A DNA stretch of 9,902 nt, taken from Vibrio sp. 10N.286.49.B1. GTDB lineage: Bacteria > Pseudomonadota > Gammaproteobacteria > Enterobacterales > Vibrionaceae. Within the stretch, counting starts at the first letter, position 1, and each line of letters begins with the position of its first letter. The position numbers were made by a program, and so were the translations under genes. The notes below the pieces were generated by a model, which saw only the letters and a program-made list of their open reading frames with translations, was not told the origin of the DNA and made no database searches. Positions 7,601-9,902 of this stretch are shown here, one piece after another. The DNA is taken from assembly GCF_002873335.1 (NCBI RefSeq), contig NZ_MCUW01000071.1:1-9902 (forward strand), written 5' to 3'.

Positions 7601-8785
7601 AAAAAACCGTTAATCGTACAAAAATTTGGTGGAACGTCAGTTGGGTCTATTGAACGAATCCAACATGTCGCTGAACAAATTATTCGAGAAAAGAAAGCGG
7701 GCAGTCAATTAGTTGTTGTTGTGTCAGCAATGTCAGGAGAAACAAATCGATTGCTTAACCTAGCAAAGCAGATAGACAGTGTCCCTAACGCTCGTGAACT
7801 GGATGCTCTACTGTCTACGGGGGAGCAAGTATCAATGGCGCTTCTTTCAATGACATTAAGTAAGCTGGGCTATCGTGCGATTTCTTTGACGGGTTCTCAG
7901 GCTCAGATTCAGACCAATAATCAGCATAACAATGCAACGATTAGCGATATTAACCCCCAAGTAATAAAGCAATATCTAAATGACGACCAGATCGTTATTG
8001 TTGCTGGCTTTCAGGGCGTCAATGAGAGAAACGATGTCACCACGCTAGGTCGAGGCGGCTCGGATACGACAGCAGTGACATTGGCAGGTATCCTTGGGGC
8101 GAATGAATGCCAAATCTATACCGATGTTGATGGCATCTATACGGGCGACCCAAGAGTGGTTAACAAGGCTCAACGTCTAGAGAGTATTAATTTTCCTGCA
8201 ATGACCGAAATGTCGAGAAAGGGGGCTAAAGTATTACATTTACCTTGTGTAGAGTATGCGTGGCAGCATCAAGTTCCTTTGAGAGTACTTTCAAGCTTTC
8301 AGCCTGGAAAAGGCACACTTGTCCAAGGTGATGAACAGACATCGGGCATTTTAGGTATTGCTGTACAAAAACAATTACTCTCTTTAACGGTCCCGCAAAG
8401 GAACAAACAACATATCGTTCAGCAATCGATGTTATGTGGCGTTGAGATTGAATGCTGGGTCGAGAAAGCGGAGCATTGCGCACTGATTATCAAAGAAGAG
8501 GCCTTTGATAAGATAACGTCGCTATTAGATGGTTTGGTTATCAAAAAACAAGAAGTGGGCTTAGTGAGCGTTGTTGGTCAGGTAATGTCATCATTTTCCT
8601 CACAATCTCAACAACTTCTCAACTTAGCTGAAATATCTGTCCTACACTTTTGTGAAGATAAACACTCATTTACCCTAGTTATAGAGTCTGGGACTATCGA
8701 CAAAGCAACTAACGTACTGCATGATAACTACATTATCCCCAATGAAATGGTTTCAAGAGAAGAGAAACTGGTCTGTTTGGGGTAA
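7598..8785 (+). CDS. lysC: Aspartate kinase (monofunctional aspartokinase)
   Basis: Aspartokinase phosphorylates L-aspartate to aspartyl phosphate, the first step toward lysine, threonine, methionine and diaminopimelate. With the GTG start the protein has 395 aa, near the size of single-function LysC enzymes and without a fused homoserine dehydrogenase. Kinase motifs seen: KFGGTSVGS at 9-17, LSTGEQVS at about 72-79, GFQG at 137-140, GRGGSDTTA at 151-159, YTDVDGIYTGDPR at 174-186 and MSRKGAKVLH at 205-214. The C-terminal third (about 250-385) is a pair of ACT-like units: VSVVG at 323-327 marks the second, but the usual STSEIKIS-type segment after it reads FCEDKHSFT, so feedback control may differ. 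The gene lies between alaS and csrA, with a structured leader upstream. The symbol lysC follows family usage; the isozyme class and its effector amino acid are not shown by the sequence. Confidence 0.9.
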   Translation: MKKPLIVQKFGGTSVGSIERIQHVAEQIIREKKAGSQLVVVVSAMSGETNRLLNLAKQIDSVPNARELDALLSTGEQVSMALLSMTLSKLGYRAISLTGSQAQIQTNNQHNNATISDINPQVIKQYLNDDQIVIVAGFQGVNERNDVTTLGRGGSDTTAVTLAGILGANECQIYTDVDGIYTGDPRVVNKAQRLESINFPAMTEMSRKGAKVLHLPCVEYAWQHQVPLRVLSSFQPGKGTLVQGDEQTSGILGIAVQKQLLSLTVPQRNKQHIVQQSMLCGVEIECWVEKAEHCALIIKEEAFDKITSLLDGLVIKKQEVGLVSVVGQVMSSFSSQSQQLLNLAEISVLHFCEDKHSFTLVIESGTIDKATNVLHDNYIIPNEMVSREEKLVCLG

Positions 8786-8789
8786 TTAT

Positions 8790-8819
8790 TTGTCATAAGA
8801 TAGTTTACGAAAATATAAC
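8790..8819 (+). promoter_or_regulatory. csrA promoter
   Basis: TTGTCA at 8790-8795 (5 of 6) and TATAAC at 8814-8819 (5 of 6) are spaced by 18 bp, giving a start near 8826 and a leader of about 50 bases. It begins 5 bases after the aspartokinase stop, so csrA can be expressed independently. Confidence 0.6.
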
Positions 8820-8865
8820 TTTTGTTGGATAATGAGTTTCGTAGCAAGATAATTAGAGATTACTC

Positions 8866-8880
8866 AAGGAGCAAAGAATG
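8866..8880 (+). promoter_or_regulatory. csrA ribosome binding site overlapping a CsrA-type AAGGA motif
   Basis: AAGGAG at 8866-8871 lies 6 bases before the ATG. AAGGA also fits the ANGGA core bound by CsrA, and a second GGA (in TTGGAT, 8825-8830) sits at the expected 5' end of the transcript. Two such sites in a short leader fit translational self-repression, which is known for E. coli csrA; here it is inferred. Confidence 0.5.
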
Positions 8881-9075
8881 CTGATTTTGACTCGCCGCGT
8901 TGGCGAAACATTAATGATTGGTGACGAAGTCACTGTTACTGTATTGGGCGTAAAGGGTAACCAGGTTCGCATTGGTGTTAATGCTCCTAAAGAAGTTTCA
9001 GTGCACCGTGAAGAAATTTACATGCGCATTCAGGCAGAGAAAGGAAATGGTAATGTTGCACCAGGCAACTACTAA
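8878..9075 (+). CDS. csrA: Carbon storage regulator CsrA (RsmA)
   Basis: CsrA is a small dimeric RNA-binding protein that binds GGA motifs in mRNA leaders, usually blocking ribosome access, and controls carbon flux, motility, biofilm and, in vibrios, quorum-sensing output. The 65-aa product matches E. coli CsrA (61 aa) almost residue for residue through position 48 ([18 protein letters not shown] at the start; VHREEI at 42-47). The two RNA-contact regions around L4-R7 and R44 are intact. Only the tail (from about residue 56, ending NVAPGNY) differs, which is usual for this family. A strong AAGGAG ribosome site, its own promoter and a terminator make it a single-gene unit. The position upstream of Ser/Arg tRNA genes is the same as in E. 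coli. Confidence 0.98.
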   Translation: MLILTRRVGETLMIGDEVTVTVLGVKGNQVRIGVNAPKEVSVHREEIYMRIQAEKGNGNVAPGNY

Positions 9076-9087
9076 TTTCTTTTAAAG

Positions 9088-9114
9088 AAGGCTAGCATTT
9101 TGCTGGCCTTTTTA
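9088..9114 (+). terminator. Intrinsic terminator of csrA
   Basis: A 10-bp stem (AAGGCTAGCA at 9088-9097 with TGCTGGCCTT at 9101-9110, one T-G wobble) with a TTT loop runs into TTTA, so the T-run at 9109-9113 follows the GC-rich part. It begins 12 bases after the csrA stop. Confidence 0.9.
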
Positions 9115-9242
9115 TTAACGATAGTTTGTGATCATGTTCTTGTCTTCGTTCGAAATTTAAACAGCAAAAATGTGCTTATGTGGCCGTTTGATTAAATTGC
9201 CAACGGTTAACCTGTTTTTTCAAGTTTTTGCCAAGAAAGTGT

Positions 9243-9270
9243 TTGACTTATTTTTGGTAAATCGTAATAT
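9243..9270 (+). promoter_or_regulatory. tRNA array promoter, stable-RNA type
   Basis: TTGACT at 9243-9248 and TAATAT at 9265-9270 are 16 bp apart. The bases after the -10 (GTGCCTCCGC, 9271-9280) form a GC-rich discriminator typical of tRNA and rRNA promoters under stringent control. T-rich and A-rich stretches just upstream (about 9215-9240) could act as an UP element. The expected start near 9277 leaves only a few bases before the first tRNA. Confidence 0.75.
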
Positions 9271-9285
9271 GTGCCTCCGCAAGAC

Positions 9286-9378
9286 GGTGAGGTGGCCGAG
9301 AGGCTGAAGGCGCTCCCCTGCTAAGGGAGTATACGGTTTATAGCCGTATCGAGGGTTCGAATCCCTCCCTCACCGCCA
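9286..9378 (+). tRNA. tRNA-Ser (anticodon GCU), copy 1
   Basis: This 93-nt gene has the acceptor arms GGTGAGG/CCTCACC, discriminator G and an encoded CCA. The anticodon stem CTCCC/GGGAG encloses CTGCTAA, placing anticodon GCT at 9320-9322, so it reads AGC and AGU serine codons. The long variable arm (ATACGG...CCGTAT type) is the class II feature expected of tRNA-Ser, and the T arm has GTTCGAAT. It corresponds in position to E. coli serV. Confidence 0.97.
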
Positions 9379-9428
9379 TTCTTGCACTACTTAATTGATT
9401 GGATTTATTCATGATTTAAGTAAATGTT

Positions 9429-9505
9429 GCGCCCTTAGCTCAGCTGGATAGAGTACCTGGCTACGAACCAGGCGGTCGGAGGTTCGAATCCTCCAGGGCG
9501 CACCA
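9429..9505 (+). tRNA. tRNA-Arg (anticodon ACG), copy 1
   Basis: This 77-nt gene has acceptor GCGCCCT paired with AGGGCGC, discriminator A and an encoded CCA. Stem CCTGG/CCAGG encloses CTACGAA, giving anticodon ACG at 9463-9465. A34 is normally converted to inosine by TadA, so it reads CGU, CGC and CGA, the arginine codons favoured by recA and alaS here. It corresponds to the E. coli argVYZQ family. Confidence 0.97.
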
Positions 9506-9540
9506 CTTCCTTTTGCACAGGAAGATTAGCAATACAAGAC

Positions 9541-9633
9541 GGTGAGGTGGCCGAGAGGCTGAAGGCGCTCCCCTGCTAAGGGAGTATACGGTTTATAGCC
9601 GTATCGAGGGTTCGAATCCCTCCCTCACCGCCA
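9541..9633 (+). tRNA. tRNA-Ser (anticodon GCU), copy 2
   Basis: Base-for-base identical to the copy at 9286 over all 93 nt, with anticodon GCT at 9575-9577. The identity extends to the flanks: CAAGAC directly before and CATT directly after the gene match copy 1, showing that a unit larger than the tRNA was duplicated or has been homogenised. Confidence 0.97.
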
Positions 9634-9637
9634 TTAT

Positions 9638-9658
9638 TGTCCTTAGGGCATTTTTTTT
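9638..9658 (+). terminator. Weak terminator-like hairpin inside the tRNA array
   Basis: TGTCC 9638-9642 pairs with GGGCA 9646-9650 (one T-G wobble) around a TTA loop, and eight T residues follow at 9651-9658. The short stem makes efficient termination doubtful, but the U8 tract is ideal. An alternative fold pairs ATTGT-CTTAG (9636-9645, with C9641 bulged) with CTAAGACAAT at 9663-9672 and puts the T-run in the loop, which would favour readthrough or RNase processing. Confidence 0.4.
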
Positions 9659-9698
9659 GTTTCTAAGACAATGCAATGTGATGGTCTTCACATTTTGT

Positions 9699-9775
9699 GC
9701 GCCCTTAGCTCAGCTGGATAGAGTACCTGGCTACGAACCAGGCGGTCGGAGGTTCGAATCCTCCAGGGCGCACCA
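9699..9775 (+). tRNA. tRNA-Arg (anticodon ACG), copy 2
   Basis: Identical to the copy at 9429 over all 77 nt, anticodon ACG at 9733-9735, encoded CCA. The spacer before it is unrelated to the one before copy 1, apart from a TTGT/TGTT-like run just upstream. Confidence 0.97.
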
Positions 9776-9895
9776 CTAATTAGAACGATGGGTTATAAAC
9801 TGAATTAGTTTTTTAGCGGGTTGTTCAATAAAAAGGGCATTGTCCTGATGTGTAGTGATACGCACGAAAGCAACACATACAAAAAGCAACATTGT

Positions 9896-9902
9896 GCGCC
9901 CT
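9896..9902 (+). tRNA. Probable third tRNA-Arg (ACG), first 7 bases, cut by window end
   Basis: The window ends in GCGCCCT, the exact acceptor start of both tRNA-Arg copies, preceded by TTGT as at copy 2. Seven bases are weak evidence alone, but an array of several Arg(ACG) genes is the norm at this locus in relatives. If real, the gene follows the second Arg directly, without another Ser gene between. Confidence 0.6.

Larger units (their letters stand above)
9281..9637 (+). repeat. Duplicated Ser-tRNA unit in the tRNA array
   Basis: The tRNA-Ser unit with its flanks recurs with a 255-base offset (9286 and 9541), and the tRNA-Arg unit recurs with a 270-base offset (9429 and 9699). The tRNA bodies are identical while most spacer sequence is not, consistent with an old duplication kept uniform by gene conversion or selection. 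Confidence 0.7.

Noticed and set aside
9286..9775. Repeats as a CRISPR array
   Set aside because: The repeated units fold as complete tRNA-Ser and tRNA-Arg genes with CCA ends; repeat length and spacing do not fit CRISPR.
9286..9775. Integration (att) site or genomic island boundary at the tRNA genes
   Set aside because: The repeats are whole functional tRNAs, not partial 3' copies, and no integrase is in the window.

Overview
This window is a chromosomal housekeeping segment of a gammaproteobacterium, most likely Vibrio or a close relative in the Vibrionaceae. The evidence is the protein sequences themselves (MutS, RecA, AlaS and CsrA read as Vibrio/Enterobacteria-type orthologues) and the gene order mutS / pncC - recA - alaS - aspartokinase - csrA - tRNA-Ser(GCU) - tRNA-Arg(ACG). 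In E. coli the corresponding order is pncC-recA-recX-alaS-csrA-serV-argVYZQ. An aspartokinase gene between alaS and csrA is, from memory, the Vibrio arrangement. The species cannot be fixed from the sequence alone.

Layout. Bases 1-62 are a short tail with no gene. mutS (mismatch recognition ATPase) fills 63-2672 on the minus strand. A 100-bp divergent spacer holds a perfect AGTATACT palindrome that could give a -10 element in both directions. All remaining genes are on the plus strand. pncC (NMN amidohydrolase) is followed by recA, whose promoter has a textbook LexA operator lying between -35 and -10. recA ends at a strong intrinsic terminator. The 312-bp recA-alaS gap holds no gene; recX, which normally sits there in relatives, is missing. 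alaS (full-length alanyl-tRNA synthetase) ends just before an 18-bp perfect hairpin that lacks a U-tract. A monofunctional aspartokinase follows, with a structured leader and a divergent C-terminal ACT region. csrA has its own promoter and an intrinsic terminator. From 9243 a stable-RNA-type promoter drives a tRNA array: Ser(GCU), Arg(ACG), Ser(GCU), Arg(ACG), with the first 7 bases of a probable third Arg gene at the window edge.

Functionally the segment groups DNA repair (mutS, recA), translation (alaS, four tRNAs), NAD salvage (pncC), entry into aspartate-family amino acid synthesis (aspartokinase) and global post-transcriptional control (csrA). There is no mobile element, CRISPR array, toxin system, phage gene or sign of recent transfer. 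I found no convincing new system. The points most worth checking are the missing recX, the aspartokinase leader and ACT domains, the hairpin+U8 inside the tRNA array, and the shared -10 palindrome between mutS and pncC.
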